Virus record (IMG/VR): IMGVR_UViG_3300037245_001837
Location: 1 to 64,000 of that record
Length of the DNA stretch: 64,000 nt
Reading direction: 5' to 3' (one strand)
From: a virus
Under the pieces are notes generated by a model. That model worked only from the letters and a program-made list of their open reading frames with translations. It did no database searches and was not told where the DNA came from. The position numbers and the translations under genes are program-made. Shown here one piece after another: positions 31,513-40,418 of this stretch. Numbering within the stretch: the stretch's first letter is position 1; each line of letters begins with the position of its first letter.

Positions 31513-31839
31513 ATGAAAGACACTAAATTAACTGCTTATGTAAGCGAGAAACACGTATTGGCTTTTGAAATTGGAGAAATCAAAAAAACAAAAACAGAAG
31601 GAAAGGGAAAAAATAAAGTTGAAGTTCCTATACAGGGAAGCGGAGCTATTATTGTTCCTGAAAACAAAGAAATTGATCCTGTTCGTGTAAACAATATGTT
31701 CTTAGCGAAATTCAAACCTGTTAAAGGTGATTTTTACGTTATTGAAGAAGGACAGTACCCAATAATTAAGAAAGCAAAAACTTTTCTGGAAGAATATGCA
31801 GAAGTAGCAGAAGTAGAGGAAGTTAAAAAAAAAGACTAA
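31513..31839 (+). CDS. hypothetical head-region protein (108 aa)
   Basis: The N-terminus (KLTAYVSEKHVLAFEIGEIK) and a Lys/Gly linker (TKTEGKGKNKVEVP) lead to a beta segment ending YPIIKKAKTFLEEYAE and an acidic tail. It ends 54 bp before a strong terminator and so closes the small unit that began at 30447. Function unknown. Confidence 0.6.
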   Translation: MKDTKLTAYVSEKHVLAFEIGEIKKTKTEGKGKNKVEVPIQGSGAIIVPENKEIDPVRVNNMFLAKFKPVKGDFYVIEEGQYPIIKKAKTFLEEYAEVAEVEEVKKKD

Positions 31840-31892
31840 CTCCGAATAATACTTCAGAAGAAATACAAATAAATCCTATTAAAGGATTCTTT

Positions 31893-31927
31893 AAAAAGCT
31901 TCTCAATTAATTTTGAGAAGCTTTTTT
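31893..31927 (+). terminator. rho-independent terminator before the neck genes
   Basis: AAAAAGCTTCTCAA (31893-31906) and TTGAGAAGCTTTTT (31913-31926) form a perfect 14-bp stem around TTAATT, followed by T. A smaller hairpin AATCC/GGATT precedes it at about 31872-31888. Confidence 0.9.
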
Positions 31928-31966
31928 GCATTACTAATAAAAACGCATTCAACTATTAAAATTAAT

Positions 31967-31974
31967 TATATTTG
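31967..31974 (+). promoter_or_regulatory. late promoter -7 box candidate before the neck genes
   Basis: TATATTTG is a full match to TAnnTTTG, 18 bp before the ATG at 31993 and 40 bp after the terminator. No clear TTG at -33. Confidence 0.6.
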
Positions 31975-31992
31975 TGAAAACATTAAATAATT

Positions 31993-32679
31993 ATGTTAGA
32001 TTCAATCTATAAGACTGTTCAAGCGATACTAAATAAGGATCAACTAGGTTATTTAAAACCTTTAAAATTCAACTTATTTATAAGAAATGCTTCAAGAAAA
32101 ATATATAACGGATATTTAACAGATTTAAAATCTAATGTTCGTAAAATGAATTGGATGCTTGATGGTAAAGATTTTGCAAAACTATCAGAACATACACAGC
32201 AATTACTAGAACATTTTTCAGCAATAGAACCAATAACCAGAACAACAAATTTTGTTTTTCCTGATGATTTTGAATATGTCGAAGATGTTTTTACAGGTGA
32301 TACTAGAATAGAAAAAATAAATTACAGTGATTATCAAGATTTACAAAGTAATAATTACGCACCACCAAGTACCTGCAATCCTATTTGCAGTAAGGTAGGC
32401 AGTGCTTTATTGGTTAGTCCTCTTAGTATTACAGCAATAAATTTACACTACCTTAGAGAGCCTAAAATTGCGAATTGGACTTTTGAAGAGGTTGATGGAA
32501 AACCAATGTTTGACCAAACAGCAAATGATTATCAAGATGTTGATATGCCTAAAAGCGCATACGATGAATTAATAAGTCTTGTGGTTGAAATGGGAGCAAC
32601 ATACCTTAGAGATTTTAATGTTGTCCAAGGAGCAAATGCCGAGCAAGTACAAGATACTAATCAAGAAAATAAGCAATAA
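31993..32679 (+). CDS. neck / ring protein 1-like (crAss-like head-tail connector)
   Basis: A 228-residue protein with a helical N-terminus, a beta segment FVFPDDFEYVEDVF and the combination INLHYLREPKIANWTFEEVD, then PKSAYDELISLVVEMGATYL near the end. The YLREPK-x-x-W pattern plus the C-terminal acidic helix resembles the connector or ring protein 1 of crAss-like phages. It should sit below the portal as a head-tail adaptor. The match is by pattern recall. Confidence 0.6.
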   Translation: MLDSIYKTVQAILNKDQLGYLKPLKFNLFIRNASRKIYNGYLTDLKSNVRKMNWMLDGKDFAKLSEHTQQLLEHFSAIEPITRTTNFVFPDDFEYVEDVFTGDTRIEKINYSDYQDLQSNNYAPPSTCNPICSKVGSALLVSPLSITAINLHYLREPKIANWTFEEVDGKPMFDQTANDYQDVDMPKSAYDELISLVVEMGATYLRDFNVVQGANAEQVQDTNQENKQ

Positions 32680-32682
32680 ATT

Positions 32683-33504
32683 ATGTCAGTAGCCACTAAC
32701 GATCAGCAATATTACGAAGATAAGGAATTATGGGGTGAGGATATGTTTACAAATCTAAAGGATATTATAAATAATATTCTTATTACTGCTGATGATGATA
32801 GTTATTTTAAACATTCCAAACGGTTTAGAGCTTCTATCTTTGGTAAGCAAATCATAAAATCACTAAATGTTGATGTTCAAAGCAAAGACAAAGCAATAAG
32901 CATTCAACTTTCTCCAAGTCAAATATTTCCATTCCCTAGATATATGACAAACTGGAGTAGAATTGGAGTAATGAATAAATGCGATAAATTAAGTGTTTTA
33001 AACATTAATAACAATCCTACTACTCACGATTATTTGCAGGATAACGAATGGAAATTACTCTATGATGAATCTGGAAACGTTTTACGTGGTGCAGATTTTG
33101 ATGCTCAAAAAGGTGATTGCTGCTTAATCGTTCAATGTGAAACAGTAACTACTACTGAATGCAATGATTCAGAATTTAAAAATAGTTGGGTAAAAGAGAA
33201 TAAAGAAGGTAATTACTTTGAATTTAGTGAAGATTTAGTTGATCAGATTATTGTTATTGAATATCAGACAGCAGGTTTAGATACTATTGATGATTGCGAT
33301 ATTAAAGTACATCATTATTTAGAAGATACAGTAACCAGAGGTATCCAATGGAATCTTTTAATGGGTAAAAGAAATACTCCTGATAAGACAGTTTTTTATT
33401 ACGAAGACCTTTATAAAAAAGCCAAGAAGAAGAGCAAAAATCTTTTAGCTAAAAAAATAACAGTTGAACAAATGTTAAAAGCTATCGATTTAAGAACAAG
33501 CTAA
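32683..33504 (+). CDS. neck / ring protein 2-like
   Basis: A 273-residue protein in which RYMTNWSRIGVMNKCDKLSV (about residues 85-105) resembles the Y-V-x-x-x-(R/K)-x-G-V-x-x-x-G-x-L-x-x-L core of crAss-like ring protein 2. It has four to five cysteines in the middle (GDCCLIVQC). It follows the ring-1-like gene by 3 bp and precedes the stabilization-like protein, the usual neighbourhood. Confidence 0.6.
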   Translation: MSVATNDQQYYEDKELWGEDMFTNLKDIINNILITADDDSYFKHSKRFRASIFGKQIIKSLNVDVQSKDKAISIQLSPSQIFPFPRYMTNWSRIGVMNKCDKLSVLNINNNPTTHDYLQDNEWKLLYDESGNVLRGADFDAQKGDCCLIVQCETVTTTECNDSEFKNSWVKENKEGNYFEFSEDLVDQIIVIEYQTAGLDTIDDCDIKVHHYLEDTVTRGIQWNLLMGKRNTPDKTVFYYEDLYKKAKKKSKNLLAKKITVEQMLKAIDLRTS

Positions 33505-33514
33505 CACCTACGCT

Positions 33515-36500
33515 ATGCCAAAATTAATAAATACATTTATCGAGGGTATGATGAATAAGGATACCTCAAAGTCTTTAGTTAATAATTCTCAATATAGACA
33601 CGCTGAAAATTTAAGATTCCATGTAAATAATGGAGATGATGGAACAGGTGTTAACATTAAAGGAACAGTACTCAAAAGTGATGTTACAGAAGGGAATACC
33701 GACCTTAAATGTATTGGAGCATATTTTAATACAGATAAAGATGTTATTTACTATAAATTAGCAAGTACAAATGGTCAAATCAGTATTGATGCTGAATATA
33801 ATATTGGAACAGATACAACAACAATTGTACTTAAAGATACAAATGGAGTTCTAAAATATGATAAAACTGGATATGTAACAGGATGGGATGAAATAGATGG
33901 TTTACAAATTTGGTCTGAATGGGGTAATAATATCAGAAGAATAAATACTGAAAGAGCAAAAACTTATGGCGTAAATGGATTTACTGAAGAAGATATTGCC
34001 TTAATTGTAAAACCTCCACTACAAAAACTAAAACTAACTTTAGAGGATACAACTACTCCTGCATTAGAAGAAAATAATATTGAAGAAAAATTCATATCGT
34101 TTTCTTACAGATACAGATATTTAGATGGTGAATATAGTGTTTTAGCTCCATTCACTGAGTTTGCTTTTTTACCAAACAAGTTTAAATATAATTATGGCGA
34201 ACAATCAAATGAATCAATGGTTAATAAGTTTAATCAGGTTCTAATTGAATTTAATACTGGAAACGAAAGAGTTACTGAAATTCAACTAATTTTCAAAGAA
34301 AGCGAAAGTAATTCTGAATGGATAATTGATGATTTCAATAAAGAATTATTAGGTTATGGAAACGATGAAGCCAGAACATTCAAATTTAATAATAACAAAA
34401 CATTTAGAGCTTTAAGTGATCTTATAATAAGAGAATATTTCTCAAATGTTCCATTAACTGCTAAAGCACAATGTATAATTGATGGCAGATTACTTGTAGG
34501 TCATTATAAAGAAAACTATGACATTAAAGATGATTTACTTGCTAAAATAGAACTAGATTACTCACTTTTATTAGTTGCTATTGATAATACTGAAGTAATA
34601 GATATTGGAGGCGTGCCAACCACAGTTCCAACATTAAACCCTTTAGAAACCTGTAAAAGCAATAGGGATTATGAAGTTGTTATGGTTTATTTAGATGGGT
34701 TCGGAAGAGCTACAACATCATTACAAAGTAAAACAAACACTTTATACATAAATAATTCCAATAATATTACTGGTAATTCAATAGATGTAATATTAAAACA
34801 TAAACCTCCGTTTTGGGCAAAACATTATAGATTTTTCATTAAGCAAACCAAAAAGAATTATGACCAATTATTACCAGTTGTATTTTATGAAGATGGCGTA
34901 TATCGTTGGGTCAAATTAGAAGGAGCTGATAAGGATAAAATAAAAGAAGGTGATTATTTAATTGTAAAAGCAGACAGTCAAGGAATTTTAAACACTCTTG
35001 TTAAGACTAAAGTTTTAGAGATTACACAACAAGAAAAAAACTTCTTACAACCTGATGATGTTACTGATAAAATAGAAGAACGAAGTGGACTTTATTTTAA
35101 AATTAGACCAGACGGATATAGAATAGATTTAGATGATTTCGATAGTTATTTATTAGAAACATACGATAATACAAGTAAAGCATACAATAATCCTGTTAGG
35201 GATTTAACACAATATATAAGTCAACCGCATTTTTATGGAGACACTTTAGATGATCTAGTTTCATCAGGATCATACGCAGGAGCTTCTGGAACTAGAACTA
35301 GATATTTGATTCAAATAGACAACATACAATTAGCTGCAAAAGGCACTGTAACTTTAAATTCAGGAGCTTCTGGATCAGTAGATAGCATAACTGTTAATGG
35401 AGTTGAAATATTAAGTGGTTCAGTTCCATTTAATACAGATTTACCAAATACAGCATTAGATGTTGCTGCAAACATATTAGCAAATACATCATCTCCAAAT
35501 TATACAGCTATTGCAGTAGGAAATATAATAACTATTACAGCAGTAACATTAGGAACTTCTTCTAATGGATTTGCAGTAGTATCATCTGCAACAACAATAA
35601 CAACAACAGATGCAAATATGTCTGATGGTTCTGAAAATACTTTTAAATGGAGTGATGACGAAGGAGCAACCTATGTAGCTGAAAATATACCAATAACAGG
35701 AGTAGCACAATTATTAGATAATAATGGAGTATCAATAACATTTGGAGCTTTAACAGGTCATTCACTATCAGATGAATGGAATATTAATGCAAGAGCTATA
35801 TTTTCTGTTGACGGAAACTCAAAAGCTTATGGTTTTTTCAGAACAGAAAATAATCATAGTGAGAATTTAGAAGATTTTGAAGCTGAAGAAATAAATATTG
35901 GAGCAAGAATTCTTTTAGAATATGACGAATATAGTGAAGGTGATGACTATTTTCTAATTGATGAGACTTCAAACGATAAATACGACAATATTCAAGAATG
36001 GTTTTTTAAAGAAGATATTATAGCAAAAATAGAAACTCAAGGAAACATAACAATTACAAATGTATTTTTTGTTAGAGGAGTTTTACTTTATGATGATACT
36101 GCAACTCAAATAACACAAAGGGATGCTGATGGAACAATGACATTATTAATAAAATCATATGCAACACAAAATAATGATTTTGATAAAAGAGTAAAGGTTA
36201 GGGCAAAAAGTGAAATACTTCAATCAGACAGTAATAATATTATTCTTTTAGAAACTGAACCAACAGAACAACCATACGAAACATTTTATGAAATTGGAAA
36301 AACATACGATATAACAGGAGGCTATCATATATCTGACACAGATATACCAACCGATGTAAATCAATCATTAGGAGTAGATTTAAGAGTTAAATTAGATTGG
36401 TTTAATGCTTATAGTTATGGTAATGCTGTTGAGAGTTATAAAATTAAAGATGAGTTCAATAGAAAAGGATTAGATGTAGGTATTCGAGTATCAGCAGCAT

Positions 36501-37747
36501 CAAAAGAAGAATATAAGCAAGTAACAAGAATTGCTGATGTTTCTTGGAGTGATGTGTATAATGATGACTCAAATTTCAATGGTTTAAGCTCATTCAATTT
36601 ATCATTAATAAACTTTATTTCTTTAGATAAGGAAAATTCAAGTATCCAGAAACTTTACAATTCAAATAGCAATCTTATGATATTTCAAGAGGATGCTGTT
36701 GGAATTATGCCGTATAATAAAAATATCATATACGATACTCAAGGAGGTAGAGTTGTTGGAGTTTCTCAAAATATATTAAGTAAGGAAAGTTACAGAGCTT
36801 ATGCAGAAGGATTACATGGTATTTCAAAGAATCCTGAAAGTTTTGTTGCTGTTGGAGCTAGAAAATATTTTACCGATAGGGTTAGGGGTAATATTTTAAG
36901 ATTGGCAAATAATGGAATTACAGAAATAAATGAAAATTTATTAGAACATTATACTTCTGATCAAATGAAAGAAAATAAAGGACTTTCAATGATTGCATCA
37001 TTTGACCCAAAACATAAAGAGTATTTATTACACCTTCCAAATGAAGGTAAGTTACTGTGTTTTACGGAAAAAACTAAAGGTTTTCCTGAATTTTACACGT
37101 TTGAACCAGACTTCATGTTGAATGCTGACAATGAAATTTACGCTTGGAAAAATGGTAAAATGTATATCTTAAATGCTTCTGAAACTAGAAATAATTTCTT
37201 TGGTGTTCAGTATCAAAGTAAATTGAAATTCTTTGTAAATCAAGAGTTTGGAGTTGAAAAAGTATTTAATACAATGGGATTACAAAGCACTCACGCTTGG
37301 TTAGCTAACTTACTTACAAATCTAACTTCTAGGCAAATTCCTAAATCATCGTTTTCTAAAATTGAAGATCATTGGTATTCTGAAATAATGGGTAACACCA
37401 ATTCAAAAACAGTATCTAGTAGTAAATTTGGATTAGGAACATACGTTATTACAAATGGAGAAATAACAACAAGTTTAAGAAATTCTGTAATGTCTATTGG
37501 GGATTATGTAACAAGCAAAACATTACTATTTGCTCCAAATAAAATAGTTGATATTTTATCCGATAAAATAGTTCTTGAAACAAACATAACAACAATTTCT
37601 TCATTTTTAATGTATAGCAAAAATGCTAATATCGATGGAGAATCAATCAGGGGTGATTATATGGAAGTTGAATTAATAAACGATGACACAAATAAAGTAT
37701 CAATAAAAGCTGTTACAACAGATGTCTCAAAGAGTTATTACAGCTAA
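33515..37747 (+). CDS. tail stabilization-like protein (1410 aa)
   Basis: The start (INTFIEGMMNKDTSKSLVNN then QYRHAENLRFHVNNGDDG) matches the F-x-G-G-x-N-x-D-x-x-x-x-x-x-x-x-x-Y-x-x-A-x-N-x-R pattern of crAss-like stabilization (tail hub) proteins. At about residues 590-715 a separate beta domain is inserted (GTVTLNSGASGSVDSITVNG, later GNIITITAVTLGTSSNG), similar to Ig-like modules seen in tail proteins. The C-terminal third again looks like the family (SIIQKLYNSNSNLMIFQEDA-like stretch). It probably forms the short tail tube or hub below the neck rings. A strong terminator follows 32 bp after the stop. Confidence 0.75.
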   Translation: MPKLINTFIEGMMNKDTSKSLVNNSQYRHAENLRFHVNNGDDGTGVNIKGTVLKSDVTEGNTDLKCIGAYFNTDKDVIYYKLASTNGQISIDAEYNIGTDTTTIVLKDTNGVLKYDKTGYVTGWDEIDGLQIWSEWGNNIRRINTERAKTYGVNGFTEEDIALIVKPPLQKLKLTLEDTTTPALEENNIEEKFISFSYRYRYLDGEYSVLAPFTEFAFLPNKFKYNYGEQSNESMVNKFNQVLIEFNTGNERVTEIQLIFKESESNSEWIIDDFNKELLGYGNDEARTFKFNNNKTFRALSDLIIREYFSNVPLTAKAQCIIDGRLLVGHYKENYDIKDDLLAKIELDYSLLLVAIDNTEVIDIGGVPTTVPTLNPLETCKSNRDYEVVMVYLDGFGRATTSLQSKTNTLYINNSNNITGNSIDVILKHKPPFWAKHYRFFIKQTKKNYDQLLPVVFYEDGVYRWVKLEGADKDKIKEGDYLIVKADSQGILNTLVKTKVLEITQQEKNFLQPDDVTDKIEERSGLYFKIRPDGYRIDLDDFDSYLLETYDNTSKAYNNPVRDLTQYISQPHFYGDTLDDLVSSGSYAGASGTRTRYLIQIDNIQLAAKGTVTLNSGASGSVDSITVNGVEILSGSVPFNTDLPNTALDVAANILANTSSPNYTAIAVGNIITITAVTLGTSSNGFAVVSSATTITTTDANMSDGSENTFKWSDDEGATYVAENIPITGVAQLLDNNGVSITFGALTGHSLSDEWNINARAIFSVDGNSKAYGFFRTENNHSENLEDFEAEEINIGARILLEYDEYSEGDDYFLIDETSNDKYDNIQEWFFKEDIIAKIETQGNITITNVFFVRGVLLYDDTATQITQRDADGTMTLLIKSYATQNNDFDKRVKVRAKSEILQSDSNNIILLETEPTEQPYETFYEIGKTYDITGGYHISDTDIPTDVNQSLGVDLRVKLDWFNAYSYGNAVESYKIKDEFNRKGLDVGIRVSAASKEEYKQVTRIADVSWSDVYNDDSNFNGLSSFNLSLINFISLDKENSSIQKLYNSNSNLMIFQEDAVGIMPYNKNIIYDTQGGRVVGVSQNILSKESYRAYAEGLHGISKNPESFVAVGARKYFTDRVRGNILRLANNGITEINENLLEHYTSDQMKENKGLSMIASFDPKHKEYLLHLPNEGKLLCFTEKTKGFPEFYTFEPDFMLNADNEIYAWKNGKMYILNASETRNNFFGVQYQSKLKFFVNQEFGVEKVFNTMGLQSTHAWLANLLTNLTSRQIPKSSFSKIEDHWYSEIMGNTNSKTVSSSKFGLGTYVITNGEITTSLRNSVMSIGDYVTSKTLLFAPNKIVDILSDKIVLETNITTISSFLMYSKNANIDGESIRGDYMEVELINDDTNKVSIKAVTTDVSKSYYS

Positions 37748-37779
37748 TCATTTTAAGTTAGTTTTAAAATTAGTACAGA

Positions 37780-37810
37780 AAACACCAATAATTGACGTTA
37801 TTGGTGTTTT
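37780..37810 (+). terminator. bidirectional terminator between convergent genes
   Basis: AAACACCAATAA (37780-37791) pairs perfectly with TTATTGGTGTTT (37798-37809) around TTGACG. A T-run follows on the + strand and an A-run precedes it, so it can stop transcripts from the stabilization gene and from the convergent minus-strand gene. Confidence 0.9.
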
Positions 37811-37827
37811 TGTTTATATAAAAAAAA

Positions 37828-38223
37828 TTAACCTATTTGTTTTAGGTATTGTGTAACATTTACATCTCCTTCAGAATATCCAACTCCAAGTAGAGCGTCT
37901 TGTACTGGTTTTACTGGTGAAGTTGTGTATAATAAATAATAACTTTCTTTTAAAGCGTATTTCTCTATTTCATCTAGTAGAAATTGAAATGCTCCTTCTC
38001 TTTTTTCTTTTGGAACTTCTAAATTAGAAATTGGATAAGCTAAATACGCTAATGAACTATCTGTTTCGTAGAAAAACATACAATACAAATCTTCTACTTC
38101 ATTGCTAACTACAAAAACTTTTTGTGGCAAAAATGAAATATGTACATTAGGAAAATTGTGTAAATCCCAAAAACGTTTCGCTGTTTTGTAATAATCTTCT
38201 GTTTTCTCAATTCTAACTTTCAT
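37828..38223 (-). CDS. GNAT-like acetyltransferase on the opposite strand
   Basis: A 131-residue protein with the GNAT-like order: a first helix (DYYKTAKRFWDLHNFPNV), strands LYCMFFYETDSSLAYLAYPI, a following helix (REGAFQFLLDEIEKYALKES) and a last strand-loop with VQDALLGVGYSEG. The usual acetyl-CoA loop Q/R-x-x-G-x-G/A is replaced by KEKREGA. It is encoded against the late direction between the tail and ejection genes, with its own promoter and a shared terminator, like a moron gene. It might acetylate a host protein, metabolite or toxin; the substrate is unknown. Confidence 0.65.
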   Translation of the reverse strand: MKVRIEKTEDYYKTAKRFWDLHNFPNVHISFLPQKVFVVSNEVEDLYCMFFYETDSSLAYLAYPISNLEVPKEKREGAFQFLLDEIEKYALKESYYLLYTTSPVKPVQDALLGVGYSEGDVNVTQYLKQIG

Positions 38224-38246
38224 AATTAAATGTGTTTTTATTTATA

Positions 38247-38254
38247 CAAAAATA
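38247..38254 (-). promoter_or_regulatory. promoter -7 box candidate of the minus-strand GNAT-like gene
   Basis: On the minus strand the bases read TATTTTTG, a full match to TAnnTTTG, 24 bp before the ATG at 38223. It is back to back with the + strand box at 38295. Confidence 0.5.
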
Positions 38255-38272
38255 ATGAATTACTTTTAGTTA

Positions 38273-38302
38273 GTGTATTTTATATTTAAAATTTTATATT
38301 TG
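38273..38302 (+). promoter_or_regulatory. late promoter of the internal-protein genes
   Basis: TATATTTG at 38295-38302 matches TAnnTTTG; GTG at 38273-38275 with a 19-bp spacer takes the place of TTG. The first ATG downstream is at 38329. Confidence 0.6.
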
Positions 38303-38328
38303 TATCTATAACTTTAAATATAATCATA

Positions 38329-38838
38329 ATGGCAGTTGGAACAGGTATAGCGAGTCTAGGATTAGCTATTGGACAAACAGTAGCAGGAGGGATACGTGCT
38401 AAAAAAGATAGAAAAGCAATTCACGACTTCAGGAGACAAGACCTTATTAACCCATTAGAGAACATTCAGATAAGCACTTTAAGGTCAGATAAACAAACTG
38501 ATGCTAATTTATCTAATTTTGCAACATCTGTTGATGCACTTCAAAGAGGTGGAACTAGAGCTATCTCAACTGGACTACCAAGAATTAATGAAGGGAATAT
38601 ATTAGTTCAAAATCAAATTTTACAAGATTTAGAAGATCAGGATCAGCAAAGAAACATACTTATAGCTCAAGGAGAGGAAAGAATCAGAGCTATCCGAGAA
38701 GGTAGAGAAATAAACGCTTTACAAGGATTAGGTCAATCTCTTCAAACAAACCGTCAAGATACATTTAGTGGCACTCAAAACATAATATCAAGTAGTTTAG
38801 CCTTAACTGCTGCATTAGAAGCGGCTAAGGATGAATAA
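38329..38838 (+). CDS. internal virion / ejection protein candidate (169 aa)
   Basis: A Gly/Ala-rich hydrophobic N-terminus (AVGTGIASLGLAIGQTVAGG) is followed by a basic and helical, Gln-rich body and an Ala-rich C-terminus. Small proteins of this style lie before the large ejection proteins in podoviruses and can enter membranes. No direct homology is claimed. Confidence 0.65.
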   Translation: MAVGTGIASLGLAIGQTVAGGIRAKKDRKAIHDFRRQDLINPLENIQISTLRSDKQTDANLSNFATSVDALQRGGTRAISTGLPRINEGNILVQNQILQDLEDQDQQRNILIAQGEERIRAIREGREINALQGLGQSLQTNRQDTFSGTQNIISSSLALTAALEAAKDE

Positions 38839-38855
38839 TAAAAATTAAAAAAATT

Positions 38856-40415
38856 ATGGCTCAACAAGGTACAACCGCAGCAGCATTTACCAGACTAAGA
38901 CCACTCGAAGGAACCAATACAGGTGCAATCGTTGAGGAACATATTAGATTTTGGGAAAAGAACAAAGGTGATAAAGAAGCAGCAAAACTAGCTAGAGAAG
39001 CAAAAGCAAACGAGTTCAAAAGAAAAGTTGCCAAACAAACCTTTGATACTTATAAAGGTTTAGAAGGTCAAGAAGCAGCAGGTTATTTCACAGAGCAAAT
39101 TGTAAATTATAAAAATGAAAATGCTGAAAAATGGGTTGACTTAGCAAAAAAAATTAATACAGGTGATGAGAATGCAATTATATTATATGCTAAAGAAAAG
39201 GAGAAGTTGAGAAATCTTATAAATGCGAGTAAAGTTGTTGCTGCAAAATCAGCAGAATTAGTAAAGCAAAAAGCAGATGGAACTTTTAACGAGCATTTAG
39301 ATTCAGATTTACTAGATTTTAATGAACAACTTGCTAGAAGTAATTATGCATTAGACCCTAAACTTGGTAAGTTTAGAATTTATGACAAAAACAATCCAAA
39401 TGTATTATTAGAAGTTGATCCACTAAAATTAACAAACGAATATCTTAGTGCTAATTTCAATCAACCAGTTGATTTTACATCCACAGGATCAAGATTAGCA
39501 AAAGGGTTGCTAGATTCTATTGATGGTAATAAACAAATTACTCAAGAAACTAATGTTCGTGGAGTTCAATTAGCTTTAAATGAATTTTCACAAGACCCTG
39601 TTATAGCTAAAAGTTGGTACAGAGATCAACAAAAGAAAGGATTGAATTCAAATACAAAAACATTTGAAGAATTAGATGATGGTGAATTTAATAATTTAGC
39701 AGCTTCATTTTACCAACAATCAATTAAACCTAATATTTCTGAAACAACAAAAGATACAGAATTAGAAGATGCAGGAAAAAGACAAGCTTTAATAAATGCA
39801 AAGTTAGAAGCACAACGAAAACGACAATTACTTAAAAAAGGAGCAAAAGAAGCTACCGAAGGAGAAACAACTATTGAGATTACTACAACAGAAGAGGGAA
39901 ATACTATAAGTAGAGAAATAACCGCTAGTGGGCAACCTGTTTCTACCGAAATATTAGGAGAAACTATGTTTACTATAAAAGGAGGTTTCTCAGTTGATGA
40001 AGTAGAGGGTGATAAAGACACGAGAACAACTTATACTAACTTTGCTAGGGGTAAAGATGGAATTGTAGCAATTGGTACAAAAACAACAAAAACACCTGTT
40101 TTAGATGAAGATGGCAAGCAAGTTATCGATGATGATGGAGTTGTTCAACTTAGAGAAGAAACAATTAGTATTGTTGAAAAAGATAAAACTAAATTAGGAA
40201 ATATCGCAACAAGAATAACTAATAAAGAAGGTGAAACATTTAAAAATCTAACTGAATTAAATGCAGAGTTAATAAATTTAGAAGGAGAGCTAACAAAAAC
40301 TACAACGGTATCTGCAAAAACATTTACTGAAGGGCAAGAAAAATCGATACAGGATAATATGGATGCTAATCCAGACTATTCAAGAGAAGAAATAATCAAA
40401 GCATTAGGTTTTTAA
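38856..40415 (+). CDS. internal virion / cargo protein candidate (519 aa)
   Basis: A charged, mostly helical protein (KNKGDKEAAKLAREAKANEF, GAKEATEGETTIEITTTEEG) with no enzymatic motif. It lies 3 bp before the giant ejection-like gene and after the small internal protein, the place of packaged cargo proteins in crAss-like phages. Predicted long helices would suit ejection through a narrow channel. Confidence 0.65.
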   Translation: MAQQGTTAAAFTRLRPLEGTNTGAIVEEHIRFWEKNKGDKEAAKLAREAKANEFKRKVAKQTFDTYKGLEGQEAAGYFTEQIVNYKNENAEKWVDLAKKINTGDENAIILYAKEKEKLRNLINASKVVAAKSAELVKQKADGTFNEHLDSDLLDFNEQLARSNYALDPKLGKFRIYDKNNPNVLLEVDPLKLTNEYLSANFNQPVDFTSTGSRLAKGLLDSIDGNKQITQETNVRGVQLALNEFSQDPVIAKSWYRDQQKKGLNSNTKTFEELDDGEFNNLAASFYQQSIKPNISETTKDTELEDAGKRQALINAKLEAQRKRQLLKKGAKEATEGETTIEITTTEEGNTISREITASGQPVSTEILGETMFTIKGGFSVDEVEGDKDTRTTYTNFARGKDGIVAIGTKTTKTPVLDEDGKQVIDDDGVVQLREETISIVEKDKTKLGNIATRITNKEGETFKNLTELNAELINLEGELTKTTTVSAKTFTEGQEKSIQDNMDANPDYSREEIIKALGF

Positions 40416-40418
40416 ATT

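Noticed and set aside
35300-35700. Short tandem-like DNA repeats in the stabilization gene
   Set aside because: The similarity comes from Thr/Ala/Ser-rich codons in a beta domain; I could not find exact tandem units.
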